DNA from: Parapristionchus giblindavisi
Lineage: Eukaryota > Nematoda > Chromadorea > Rhabditida > Diplogasteridae
Length of the DNA: 64,000 nucleotides
Direction: 5' to 3'
NCBI GenBank assembly: GCA_943737045.1
Contig: CALSFV010000010.1
Span: 1,364,001 to 1,428,000 of the forward strand
This document shows positions 28,801 to 40,421 of this stretch, piece after piece. Each line of letters begins with the position of its first letter. Within the stretch, counting starts at the first letter, position 1. The notes below the pieces were generated by a model that ran no database searches, was not told the origin of the DNA, and saw only the letters and a list, made by a program, of their open reading frames with translations. The translations under genes and the position numbers were made by a program.

Positions 28801-30353
28801 GATAGAACAAAAAATTCTGAATAAGACTCATTTCAGGTCACGACGAACTGTAACTACATATAGCGGCCATAGTAAACGAAGTACAAAAGTTACTTTCGCT
28901 CTGATATGCTCTCATATGATACAAATTCATTTATCACATGTCAAAATGGCAACGATACCTGTCGTGTCATATACCGTTTGAAAGAGCAAAAAAATTTGAA
29001 TAAAATTATTGCTTCGTATGTAGAACAGTGGCCACTCGTGTCAAAGTACACAATTATCTTTGTGTTCTCGGTGCATTTTTAGGTATTAAACAATTCATGA
29101 CGAGCCAAATGGTTGTGGTGTCATAGATCATGTGATAGAGCAAAAAATTCTGAATAAGACTCATTTCAGTTCACGACGATCTGTAATTTCATATAGCGGC
29201 CACAGTGACCGAAGTACCAAAGTAACTTTCACTCTGATATGCTCTGATATGACACAAATTGATTTATCACATGTCAAAATGACAACGATACCTGTCGTGT
29301 CATATTCCGTTTGAAAGAGCAAAAAATTCTGAACAAGACTCATTTCAGTTCACGACGATCTGTAATTTCATATAGCGGCCACAGTGACCGAAGTACAAAA
29401 GTAACTTTCACTCTGATATGCTCTGATATGACACAAATCGATTTATCACATGTCAAAATGGCAACGATACCTGTCGTGACATATTCCGTTTGAAAGAGCA
29501 AAAAATTCTGAATAAATCTCATTTCAGTTCACGACGATCTGTAATTTCATATAGCGGCCATAGTGACCGAAGTACAAAAGTAACTTTCGCTCTGATATGG
29601 AAAAATTGATTTATCACATTTCAAAATGATTACGATACCTGTCGTGTCATATACCGTTTGAAAGAGCAAAAATTCTCAATAAAATTATTGCTTCGTATGT
29701 GCAACAGTGGCCACTCCCGCCAAAATAAAAAAATTATCTTTGTGTTCTCGGTGAATTTTTAGATATTAAACAATTCATGACGAGCCAAATGGTTGTGGTG
29801 TCATATATCATGTGATAGAACAAAAAATTCTGAATAAGACTCATTTCAGTTCACGACGATCTGTAATTTCATATAGCGGCCACAGTGACCGAAGTACAAA
29901 AGTAACTTTCGCTCTGATATGCTCTAATATGACACAAATTGATTTATCACATGTCAAAATGGCAACGATACCTGTCGTGACATATTCCGTTTGAAAGAGT
30001 AAAACATTCTGAATAAAACTCATTTCAGTTCACGACGATCTGTAATTACATATAGCGGCCATAGTGACCGAAGTACAAAAGTAACTTTCACTCTGATATG
30101 CTCTGATATGACACAAATCGATTTATCACATGTCAAAATGGCAACGATACCTGTCGTGACATATTCCGTTTGAAAGAGCAAAACATTCTGAATAAAACTC
30201 ATTTCAGTTCACGACGATCTGTAATTTCATATAGCGGCCATAGTGACCGAAGTCAAAGTACAAAATTATCTTTGTGTTCTCGGTGCATTTTTAGATATTA
30301 AACAATTCATGACGAGCCAAATGGTTGTGGTGTCATAGATCATGTGATAGAGC
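25816..30353. repeat. 4538-bp segmental duplication, copy 1
   Basis: Positions 25835, 26307, 26621, 27134, 27467, 27800 and 28133 match positions 4538 bp later. Inside, a 666-bp dimer of 333-bp units repeats (27134, 27800). From 29132 to about 30240 there is a distinct B subtype, with CACTCTGATATG, GACACAAAT and ATTCCGTTTG variants. The copy ends just past a chimeric B-to-C junction near 30251-30258. Confidence 0.88.
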
Positions 30354-33300
30354 AAAAAATTCTGAATAAGACTCATTTCAGTTCACGACGATCTGTAATT
30401 TCATATAGCGGCCATAGTGACCGAAGTACAAAAGTAACTTTCGCTCTGATATGCTCTGATATGATACAAATTGATTTATCACATGTCAAAATGGCAACGA
30501 TACCTGTCGTGTCATATTCCGTTTGAAACAGCAAAAAATTCTGAATAGGACTCATTTCAGTTCGCGACGATCTGTAATCTTTTATAGCGGCCATAGTGAC
30601 CGAAGTACAAAAGTAACTTTCGCTCTGATATGGAAAAATTGATTTATCACATTTCAAAATGATTACGATACCTGTCGTGTCATATACCGTTTGAAAGAGC
30701 AAAAAATTCTCAATAAAATAACTGCTTCGTATGTAGAACAGTGGCCACTCGTGTCAAAGTACAAAATTATCTTTGTGTTCTCGGTGCATTTTTAGATATT
30801 AAACAATTCATGACGAGCCAAATGGTTGTGGTGTCATATATCATGTGATAGAACAAAAAATTCTGAATAAGACTCATTTCAGGTCACGACGAACTGTAAC
30901 TACATATAGCGGCCATAGTAAACGAAGTACAAAAGTTACTTTCGCTCTGATATGCTCTCATATGATACAAATTGATTTATCACATTTCAAAATGGCAACG
31001 ATACCTGTCGTGTCATATACCGTTTGAAAGAGCAAAAAATTTTGAATAAAATTATTGCTTCGTATGTAGAACAGTGGCCACTCGTGTCAAAGTACACAAT
31101 TATCTTTGTGTTCTCGGTGCATTTTTAGGTATTAAACAATTCATGACGAGCCAAATGGTTGTGGTATCATGTGATAGAACAAAAAATTCTGAATAAGACT
31201 CATTTCAGTTCACGACGATCTGTAATTTCATATAGCGGCCATAGTGACCGAAGTACAAAAGTAACTTTCGCTCTGATATGCTCTGATATGATACAAATTG
31301 ATTTATCACATGTCAAAATGGCAACGATACCTGTCGTGTCATATTCCGTTTGAAACAGCAAAAAATTCTGAATAGGACTCATTTCAGTTCGCGACGATCT
31401 GTAATCTTTTATAGCGGCCATAGTGACCGAAGTACAAAAGTAACTTTCGCTCTGATATGGAAAAATTGATTTATCACATTTCAAAATGATTACGATACCT
31501 GTCGTGTCATATACCGTTTGAAAGAGCAAAAAATTCTCAATAAAATTCTTGCTTCGTATGTGCAACAGTGGCCACTCCCGCCAAAATACAAAATTATCTT
31601 TGTGTTCTCGGTGCATTTTTAGATATTAAACAATTCATGACGAGCCAAATGGTTGTGGTGTCATATATCATGTGATAGAACAAAAAATTCTGAATAAGAC
31701 TCATTTCAGGTCACGACGATCTGTAACTACATATAGCGGCCACAGTGACCGAAGTACAAAAGTAACTTTCGCTCTGATATGCTCTGATATGATACAAATT
31801 CATTTATCACATGTCAAAATGGCCACGATACCTGTCGTGTCATATACCGTTTGAAAGAGCAAAAAATTCTCAATAAAATAACTGCTTCGTATGTAGAACA
31901 GTGGCCACTCGTGTCAAAGTACAAAATTATCTTTGTGTTCTCGGTGCATTTTTAGATATTAAACAATTCATGACGAGCCAAATGGTTGTGGTGTCATATA
32001 TCATGTGATAGAACAAAAAATTCTGAATAAGACTCATTTCAGGTCACGACGAACTGTAACTACATATAGCGGCCATAGTAAACGAAGTACAAAAGTTACT
32101 TTCGCTCTGATATGCTCTCATATGATACAAATTCATTTATCACATGTCAAAATGGCAACGATACCTGTCGTGTCATATACCGTTTGAAAGAGCAAAAAAT
32201 TCTCAATAAAATTCTTGCTTCGTATGTGCAACAGTGGCCACTCCCGCCAAAATACAAAATTATCTTTGTGTTCTCGGTGCATTTTTAGATATTAAACAAT
32301 TCATGACGAGCCAAATGGTTGTGGTGTCATATATCATGTGATAGAACAAAAAATTCTGAATAAGACTCATTTCAGGTCACGACGATCTGTAACTACATAT
32401 AGCGGCCACAGTGACCGAAGTACAAAAGTAACTTTCGCTCTGATATGCTCTGATATGATACAAATTCATTTATCACATGTCAAAATGGCCACGATACCTG
32501 TCGTGTCATATACCGTTTGAAAGAGCAAAAAATTCTCAATAAAATAACTGCTTCGTATGTAGAACAGTGGCCACTCGTGTCAAAGTACAAAATTATCTTT
32601 GTGTTCTCGGTGCATTTTTAGATATTAAACAATTCATGACGAGCCAAATGGTTGTGGTGTCATATATCATGTGATAGAACAAAAAATTCTGAATAAGACT
32701 CATTTCAGGTCACGACGAACTGTAACTACATATAGCGGCCATAGTAAACGAAGTACAAAAGTTACTTTCGCTCTGATATGCTCTCATATGATACAAATTC
32801 ATTTATCACATGTCAAAATGGCAACGATACCTGTCGTGTCATATACCGTTTGAAAGAGCAAAAAATTCTCAATAAAATTCTTGCTTCGTATGTGCAACAG
32901 TGGCCACTCCCGCCAAAATACAAAATTATCTTTGTGTTCTCGGTGCATTTTTAGATATTAAACAATTCATGACGAGCCAAATGGTTGTGGTGTCATATAT
33001 CATGTGATAGAACAAAAAATTCTGAATAAGACTCATTTCAGGTCACGACGATCTGTAACTACATATAGCGGCCACAGTGACCGAAGTACAAAAGTAACTT
33101 TCGCTCTGATATGCTCTGATATGATACAAATTCATTTATCACATGTCAAAATGGCCACGATACCTGTCGTGTCATATACCGTTTGAAAGAGCAAAAAATT
33201 CTCAATAAAATAACTGCTTCGTATGTAGAACAGTGGCCACTCGTGTCAAAGTACAAAATTATCTTTGTGTTCTCGGTGCATTTTTAGATATTAAACAATT

Positions 33301-35535
33301 CATGACGAGCCAAATGGTTGTGGTGTCATATATCATGTGATAGAACAAAAAATTCTGAATAAGACTCATTTCAGGTCACGACGAACTGTAACTACATATA
33401 GCGGCCATAGTAAACGAAGTACAAAAGTTACTTTCGCTCTGATATGCTCTCATATGATACAAATTCATTTATCACATGTCAAAATGGCAACGATACCTGT
33501 CGTGTCATATACCGTTTGAAAGAGCAAAAAATTTTGAATAAAATTATTGCTTCGTATGTAGAACAGTGGCCACTCGTGTCAAAGTACACAATTATCTTTG
33601 TGTTCTCGGTGCATTTTTAGGTATTAAACAATTCATGACGAGCCAAATGGTTGTGGTGTCATAGATCATGTGATAGAGCAAAAAATTCTGAATAAGACTC
33701 ATTTCAGTTCACGACGATCTGTAATTTCATATAGCGGCCACAGTGACCGAAGTACAAAAGTAACTTTCGCTCTGATATGCTCTGATATGATACAAATTCA
33801 TTTATCACATGTCAAAATGGCCACGATACCTGTCGTGTCATATACCGTTTGAAAGAGCAAAAAATTCTCAATAAAATAACTGCTTCGTATGTAGAACAGT
33901 GGCCACTCGTGTCAAAGTACAAAATTATCTTTGTGTTCTCGGTGCATTTTTAGATATTAAACAATTCATGACGAGCCAAATGGTTGTGGTGTCATATATC
34001 ATGTGATAGAACAAAAAATTCTGAATAAGACTCATTTCAGGTCACGACGAACTGTAACTACATATAGCGGCCATAGTAAACGAAGTACAAAAGTTACTTT
34101 CGCTCTGATATGCTCTCATATGATACAAATTCATTTATCACATGTCAAAATGGCAACGATACCTGTCGTGTCATATACCGTTTGAAAGAGCAAAAAATTT
34201 TGAATAAAATTATTGCTTCGTATGTAGAACAGTGGCCACTCGTGTCAAAGTACACAATTATCTTTGTGTTCTCGGTGCATTTTTAGGTATTAAACAATTC
34301 ATGACGAGCCAAATGGTTGTGGTGTCATAGATCATGTGATAGAGCAAAAAATTCTGAATAAGACTCATTTCAGTTCACGACGATCTGTAATTTCATATAG
34401 CGGCCACAGTGACCGAAGTACCAAAGTAACTTTCACTCTGATATGCTCTGATATGACACAAATTGATTTATCACATGTCAAAATGACAACGATACCTGTC
34501 GTGTCATATTCCGTTTGAAAGAGCAAAAAATTCTGAACAAGACTCATTTCAGTTCACGACGATCTGTAATTTCATATAGCGGCCACAGTGACCGAAGTAC
34601 AAAAGTAACTTTCACTCTGATATGCTCTGATATGACACAAATCGATTTATCACATGTCAAAATGGCAACGATACCTGTCGTGACATATTCCGTTTGAAAG
34701 AGCAAAAAATTCTGAATAAATCTCATTTCAGTTCACGACGATCTGTAATTTCATATAGCGGCCATAGTGACCGAAGTACAAAAGTAACTTTCGCTCTGAT
34801 ATGGAAAAATTGATTTATCACATTTCAAAATGATTACGATACCTGTCGTGTCATATACCGTTTGAAAGAGCAAAAATTCTCAATAAAATTATTGCTTCGT
34901 ATGTGCAACAGTGGCCACTCCCGCCAAAATAAAAAAATTATCTTTGTGTTCTCGGTGAATTTTTAGATATTAAACAATTCATGACGAGCCAAATGGTTGT
35001 GGTGTCATATATCATGTGATAGAACAAAAAATTCTGAATAAGACTCATTTCAGTTCACGACGATCTGTAATTTCATATAGCGGCCACAGTGACCGAAGTA
35101 CAAAAGTAACTTTCGCTCTGATATGCTCTAATATGACACAAATTGATTTATCACATGTCAAAATGGCAACGATACCTGTCGTGACATATTCCGTTTGAAA
35201 GAGTAAAACATTCTGAATAAAACTCATTTCAGTTCACGACGATCTGTAATTACATATAGCGGCCATAGTGACCGAAGTACAAAAGTAACTTTCACTCTGA
35301 TATGCTCTGATATGACACAAATCGATTTATCACATGTCAAAATGGCAACGATACCTGTCGTGACATATTCCGTTTGAAAGAGCAAAACATTCTGAATAAA
35401 ACTCATTTCAGTTCACGACGATCTGTAATTTCATATAGCGGCCATAGTGACCGAAGTCAAAGTACAAAATTATCTTTGTGTTCTCGGTGCATTTTTAGAT
35501 ATTAAACAATTCATGACGAGCCAAATGGTTGTGGT
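30354..35535. repeat. Segmental duplication copy 2, expanded by 666 bp
   Basis: Collinear with 25816-30353 at offset 4538 up to about 33000, then at offset 5204. The difference is one extra 666-bp dimer (33004 and 33337). It ends with the same diverged B subtype (34336-35440) and the same chimeric junction (35455-35462). It is interrupted by the hAT insertion at 35536. Confidence 0.88.
35528..35535. repeat. hAT target-site duplication, left (GTTGTGGT)
   Basis: Eight bases directly before CAGGGGTG. They recur directly after the right end at 38182-38189. Uninterrupted C monomers, including the matching site near 30324 in copy 1, have this octamer once. Confidence 0.95.
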
Positions 35536-36011
35536 CAGGGGTGTGCCGCAACCACTTTTTTCGGCAACCGGCAATTGCCGGCAACCGGAAAATAAAAAAT
35601 CGGCAATTGCCGGCAATTTCGGCAACTTCGGCAATTTTGAATTTAACTATTTAAAATGAGCCAACGATTTTTTTCATGAAGTACTTATCCTCAGGTAATT
35701 CGATCAAAATCTGATCAGGAGTTTGGCCACTTTTGAATCAGATCAGATGAAATCAGAATCTGATCAGATCTGATCAGATTCGGATCATGTACAACAAATG
35801 CGCAAAGGATTTGCCTTGCGCGTTTAATTTATGTGCTTGTTTGATTATAAGGAGGGAGCACGTTTTAATTTATATTTTTACGATGAAATAATCGTTTATT
35901 ATCGATAGATATTTCATATTTTCGTATCACGTTGTTACATTGAACTAGAAGATTCATATATCCATTTGTTGTATGCTACAGTTGTTTAGTTTATTATTCA
36001 TATTAACATTA

Positions 36012-36055
36012 GAACTTTTCCATGTTACAACAATTGTTGTAACATGGAAAAGTTC
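36012..36055. repeat. Perfect 44-bp palindrome
   Basis: Two 22-bp arms (GAACTTTTCCATGTTACAAC and two more bases) meet at CAATTG with no spacer. It is perfect over all 44 bases and stops at an A/A mismatch outside, so it can form a cruciform or a 22-bp RNA hairpin. Confidence 0.9.
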
Positions 36056-36707
36056 AAATCTGCAGCTACTGAATATTCATTCTGAATGACACGAATTTTT
36101 CAAGCAGGATGTGGAGGTGCTGAAGCCAGGTATGATATTAGATTGAAGAGTAGTTCTAAATCAATATTATCGGTTTAATTCTGAGCTTTATAGGAACTCG
36201 TAATGTAGAGGCGCGGAATGAAGGTCGGTTAATACTGTCTACCGCTAGCCATGGGAATCACACAGCGTGAGTTGTATTGATTTCTTAATTCATTTACTTT
36301 TTTCGTGTTATGTCGCACTTTGAAGCAATTTTCGATCACTCGCTAGTTGCTATTTCTCTTTGGCGCTATGGCAGATTCCATACGCAATATCAATACAAGA
36401 TAACGAGTGTTGGAGATTCAATATGAGATCAATAAATGAACCAATATCTATAGAGAATTATTGATTAAAAGTATTCAATGTCAATTCAATATGATTTCCA
36501 GATTGATTTCTAATCGTCTTCTATTCGGCTAAACTGGTCTCATGACTGTCGTCGACTAATATCAATCGGAAGGCCAATCTAAGTAAATTCAAGCACAAGA
36601 TAGCGCACAAGGCGATATAAATGGTATACATTTTATTATACCTACATTATTGGAAAATACAAAGCAACTGTAACTCTTGGCTAATCATGTTTATTTTGTC
36701 ATTCTAT

Positions 36708-37168
36708 TAGGTTGATGCATACGTTTCTTTACAAAATTAACTTAAAATTAACAAGGAGTCTCTCTTTAGACTCTTACGCAAACGGCCTCCTATGTACTTA
36801 AAAATGATGGGCCTTCTGCTTTCTCAGCTAACAAGGGGAGTCTTTGGAGTCGGCTTGGACTTATGAGATGACAATGTCATGACTAGAATGAAGGTGGATT
36901 AGGCATTTTCTGAATACGGATTCGTAATCACCATCGAAAAGTGATTCTAGTCATGGCATTGTCATCTCATAAGGCCATCACAGTGGTGAATTTGATCGGG
37001 GATGAAAACATGAGCCTCTCAGCCGGACGACGAGATGGATTGACGAGAAAACAACACTAGGCAGGGGGGGGAATGACCTTCCAACATTGAGGATAGAGTC
37101 CCCTTTGATCAATAACAAGAGAAATAAGAGGGCTAAAGTGCTGTAAACAAACATATGCATCAACCTAA
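36708..37168. mobile_element. Mariner-type MITE, 461 bp
   Basis: The ends TTAGGTTGATGCATA...TATGCATCAACCTAA form inverted repeats of about 27 bp with two mismatches. A TA dinucleotide lies on each side (36706-36707 and 37169-37170), as expected for Tc1/mariner insertion. The TTAGGTTG start is shared with the larger mariner at 40422. No transposase frame is present. Confidence 0.85.
36860..36973. repeat. 30-bp-arm stem-loop inside the mariner MITE
   Basis: CTTATGAGATGACAATG... at 36860-36889 is inverted at 36944-36973 with one mismatch, leaving a loop of 54 bases. Part of the right half (GGATTCGTAATCA to GATTC) has a diverged relative at 49322-49376, so this may be a separate dispersed element inserted in the MITE. 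Confidence 0.8.
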
Positions 37169-37385
37169 TATAACAAATTGCGGTATAATAATATAAGCTT
37201 TACATTCCTTTTATACCTATACTTTTTTATTTCCTCCCTCTAAACGTCCATTTTTCAGTACACGGGCGAGAATCAACAAGAAGACTGCAATGCCGATCGA
37301 CCTTCTTCTTTACTCATTCATGAATAAATCATTTACATTGCTTTGATGTATTCCTAAGAGGTTCTAATACCATTGAGATATTTTT

Positions 37386-37560
37386 AAACACAAGGAGAAA
37401 TCAAAATATGATCAGATAAAATCAAAATATGATCAGAAGAAATCAAGATCTGATCAGAAGAAATCAAGATCTGATCAGGAGAAATCAAGATCTGATCGTG
37501 CCAAAAAAATCTTGATTTCTCCAGATCAGATCTTGATTTCTCCTGATCAGATTTTGATCG
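37386..37560. repeat. Short tandem repeats of about 20 bp around TGATCAGA
   Basis: Units of the form GAAATCAAGATCTGATCA repeat from about 37386 to 37497, then appear in inverted orientation (TCTTGATTTCTCCTGATCAG) to 37560. A similar cluster lies near the opposite end at 35711-35785. They look like subterminal repeats of the 31-bp-TIR element. Confidence 0.8.
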
Positions 37561-38181
37561 AATTACCTGAGTCAAAACTCGTTACCAAACGAAAAAAATG
37601 GCAAGAAAAATTGCAACAACGAATGAAATATCAATATTTTTCGTTACTTATGTACCCATAAGTAGAATTTTCTTAGAGTTGGGCAATGATATTTGAAAAG
37701 ATTCTTTCTGTATTTTTTTTTGAGAATGATTCCCGCCGTCACGAATAGTCTTTCTGCTTTCGCATATCCGGATGGGTAAATTAGATACTTCGTGGCTACT
37801 CGTGAGATAAGCGGGTATTATGCCTTCGTGACATTACTAGTCTAATGAGAGAATGGATCAATCTCCATCAGGATCATCTGGATCAGTGTCCGGTGTAGTG
37901 GCCAGAAAACTTTCGACTTCCAGGAGAAAACACAAAGGCAAACGAATTCTCATTCTCCAAACGGCACGATTATTCGTTTTTGTAAACCGTATACACCAAA
38001 TTTCTAAGATATTGCACACAAAACTTGTGCTTATCTGACTTTTTGCAATCATTTTTTGCTTTAATTTTATTTCGGCAATTTTTCATAGTTGGTTGCCGTT
38101 GCCGGCAACCAATTTCGGCAATCAAAAGTCGGCAATTTCGGCAATTCAGGCAATCGGCAACTCAGTTGCCGCACACCCCTG

Positions 38182-38287
38182 GTTGTGGTGTCATATATCA
38201 TGTGATAGAACAAAAAATTCTGAATAAGACTCATTTCAGTTCACGACGATCTGTAATCTTTTATAGCGGCCATAGTGACCGAAGTAC
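38182..38287. repeat. Satellite tail after the hAT; array edge
   Basis: GTTGTGGT, the second hAT target copy, resumes the C monomer, followed by a partial B monomer ending at GACCGAAGTAC. The satellite stops abruptly at about 38287 in mid-monomer. Confidence 0.9.
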
Positions 38288-38728
38288 ATAACTGCTCATC
38301 CGCGAGATCGCTTCCGCGACGAATTGAAATCCTTTAACTGTTTTTTCTGTATTTCCTTTTCATTTTCAAGATCATGTGATCATAAACCATCGAAAAGAAT
38401 CAAAGATCATTTCAAAGGGATCACAGACTATAATGCTCACTCTCCCCATATCAATTAGCATGCTCATATGCAAATGGGCCATATTCATTCTTAAATCGAG
38501 ACGATAACAAAGCAATTTGCATTTGATGAGTCATTTCATTCATCATTTCATCAGTCTTATCATCCATTGACCAGTCGTCCTCTCATCGTGAACGTCGTCT
38601 TCATCAACGACAAAAACGGCCTGTTTACTTTTCATAATGCGCTTATCTTTCACTGATTGCGACACTATTGGGCTTATTCAGTGGGCAATTCTTAGATCGT
38701 TTCATGTCATGTCTTTGTCAAAGTAGCG
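38288..38728. other. Single-copy intergenic sequence, no feature recognised
   Basis: No satellite match, no convincing frame and no terminal repeats. Short T-rich and ATCA-rich stretches only. Confidence 0.6.
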
Positions 38729-39245
38729 CAGATTAGGATTACATTAGTACCTTGGTATGCAGCTACAGTGCGGCCTGAGTGAGTCATTCGTTTATCGATT
38801 GACGCGATTCTCAGGTTAGGTCGATTCAGATCATCCCTTGTTCCTCCGGCTTGGGAGCTAAACGTGCCTCTTGTACGTCATTGCACTGTAGTGTTCGGCC
38901 AGAGACAGCATACCAGGGTGGCGTAGTACTACAGATAGTGGATACAACGAGAAACTCTTTGATACTAATGGTTTCATTAGTAAAATGCAGTATAACTTCA
39001 TTTCTTATCATTTCAGTTTATAAACCGCGCAGATTAGAATTGGGTTGGAATCTTGGTATGCAGCCACAGTACCACTTGAGTCATTCTTGATTTGGAATTT
39101 GAATGCTCTCGTGTTTATGTAGGTCCGGCTTCTAGCCCGATCATCCCTTGTTCCTCCGGCTTGGGAGCTTAACGTGCCTCTTGTACGTCAGCATGTACTG
39201 TGGTGTTCGGCCAGAGACAGCATACCAGAGATACCAAGGTGACAA
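38729..39245. repeat. Two diverged direct copies of an approximately 310-bp sequence
   Basis: GCGCAGATTAG at about 38727 and 39038, and ATCATCCCTTGTTCCTCCGG at about 38830 and 39140, give an offset of 310-311 bp. The stretch from TTGTTCCTCC to GCATACCAG is nearly identical in both; the part before it has diverged. Each copy holds TTGGTATGCAG...CACAGT and, about 120 bp later, an inverse (ACTGTGGT...GCATACCA), so it can fold back. It may be a small fold-back element or an RNA-derived repeat. Frames over this region follow the repeat and are not supported. Confidence 0.65.
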
Positions 39246-39814
39246 CGCTGGGAGTAAATAGACAAGGGAAATATTTTGCGCAAGCTTATAAGCAGTAGAT
39301 AAGAAACTTCGAAAAAAAACTCACTTTCGATTCTTGATTAGTTTAGAGCTAGACGAAAAGTTTATTATTTAATATTAATCCAAAACTATCATAAGCAGAT
39401 TGTACTTTTTCTTTACAGACTATCTCAATTTCGTCTGTATCAAGCGTTGTTGATCAAAGATGAATTATTGCAATATATTTTAAATAATATATTTATAATT
39501 AATTAATTTTCAAGCTCTCCAAACCGTATTTTCTTCTTTACGTTCTTCTCTTATTGATGGATATTCTTCTCCCATTTGTGTATTCTTTATCATTTCTTCT
39601 TCCTTCACTCTTTCTCTATTAAGTCTTATTTTTGATCTTTGAACTTTCTTTAATTACTTCTTGATATTTCCATGTTTTCCTTGCGCTTCTTTTATTGATA
39701 CTTGATCCCTGGTCTTGGTGTGGGTTATAGTGATCACCATGAAATATGCAAATCCAAATGTATTATTATTCTTTTGTTACTTCCTTCCCCTCTATTTTCT
39801 CTTTACTGATAGAT
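39246..39814. other. No gene; pyrimidine-rich strand
   Basis: AT-rich DNA with a long TTCTTC/CTTT-rich stretch (about 39530-39720) and an AATTAATTAATT run near 39500. A comparable pyrimidine-rich stretch precedes the second copy of the following repeat (44280-44385), so this may be part of the same duplicated block. Confidence 0.5.
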
Positions 39815-40160
39815 ATGACTTTGATCTTTGATCTCTGGACTGGGATTGAAGCGCAATGCTATGCTGATATTGAAATATGTATATTCCAAGGGCTCCGTCG
39901 ACGGATTCCAAATATGTAAATTTAATTGAAATGGGACTAGCTCGGTTGGTTCCTTCGAAATATGCAAATATAATTACCTGCCTGAAAAGTGCCCGGCCGG
40001 TTCTTAGAGTTAAAAATAAATGCGTTGCGATTGGACCCTCCCCTTAAAAGAGGAACTGGCAGGTGGGTATACCAGAATGTAAATGTTATTCGATTATCAA
40101 TTGAATGACAATGAATAACTAATGATCTGTCTTATCAGGTTTAATTTTAATGACAAATTT
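39815..40160. repeat. Diverged direct repeat X, copy 1
   Basis: Shares ordered blocks with 44385-44850: CTATGCTGA, TCCGTCGACGGAT, CAAATATG[C/T]AAATT, GAAATATGCAAATATAATT, AAAGTGCCCGGCCGG, GCGTTGC, then TATCAGGTTTA with TTTTAATGA. Octamer-like ATGCAAAT occurs repeatedly. The two copies are direct and flank the 138-bp minisatellite. They are far more diverged than the satellite copies. Confidence 0.65.
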
Positions 40161-40213
40161 GCGACAAAATTCTTTGCAAATACCGTATCCCTGTCCATCG
40201 CGAGCATGGCAAC

Positions 40214-40421
40214 GAAAGTCAGGAATTCGATATTTCACCACTTACAGAAGGTATTCATTGATTGATCTATCGATATTCATGTACTAACGATATCTGAAGA
40301 TCGTTACCTTATTCTTCAGGACAACGACGCGACGAGACGAGGACGACTACAAAAAGTGAGGAAAATCGATATTCACCATTTACAGAAGGTATTCATTGAT
40401 TATTCTATCGATATTCATGTA
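40214..40421. repeat. 138-bp minisatellite, left part
   Basis: About one and a half units containing CGATATTCACCATTTACAGAAGGTATT-type sequence, the palindromic GATCTATCGATATTCATG, then CTTCAGGA and GACGAGGACGACTAC. It is split from the rest by the mariner insertion at 40422. TTCATGTACTAACG at 40276 shows the uninterrupted target. Confidence 0.8.

Larger units (their letters stand above)
35690..37571. mobile_element. Element with perfect 31-bp terminal inverted repeats, nested in the hAT
   Basis: The left arm, 35690-35720, begins CTCAGGTAATTCGATC. The right arm, 37541-37571, is its exact reverse complement. Next to both ends are clusters of the palindromic TGATCAGATCTGATCA motif. I see no clear target-site duplication, so the superfamily is uncertain, and there is no transposase frame. 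The arms could alternatively be an inverted repeat belonging to the hAT itself. Confidence 0.65.
35536..38181. mobile_element. Non-autonomous hAT transposon carrying nested insertions
   Basis: The ends are CAGGGGTGTGCCGCAAC and its inverse with one mismatch (CAGGGGTGTGCGGCAAC), about 17 bp. The 8-bp duplication and the CAG start are hallmarks of hAT. Subterminal runs of CGGCAATT/GGCAAC at 35560-35640 and 38075-38165 look like repeated transposase-binding sites. No frame resembles a hAT transposase, so movement would need enzyme supplied elsewhere. Without the nested element (35690-37571) the hAT body is about 764 bp. Confidence 0.92.

Noticed and set aside
1..35535. Regular direct repeats resembling a CRISPR array
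   Set aside because: Repeats are 154-321 bp with no short conserved repeat plus unique spacer pattern, and the context is eukaryotic satellite.
38851..39090. 79-codon frame (and the antisense frame at 38826-39011)
   Set aside because: It spans the two-copy 310-bp repeat and is not preserved in the second copy.
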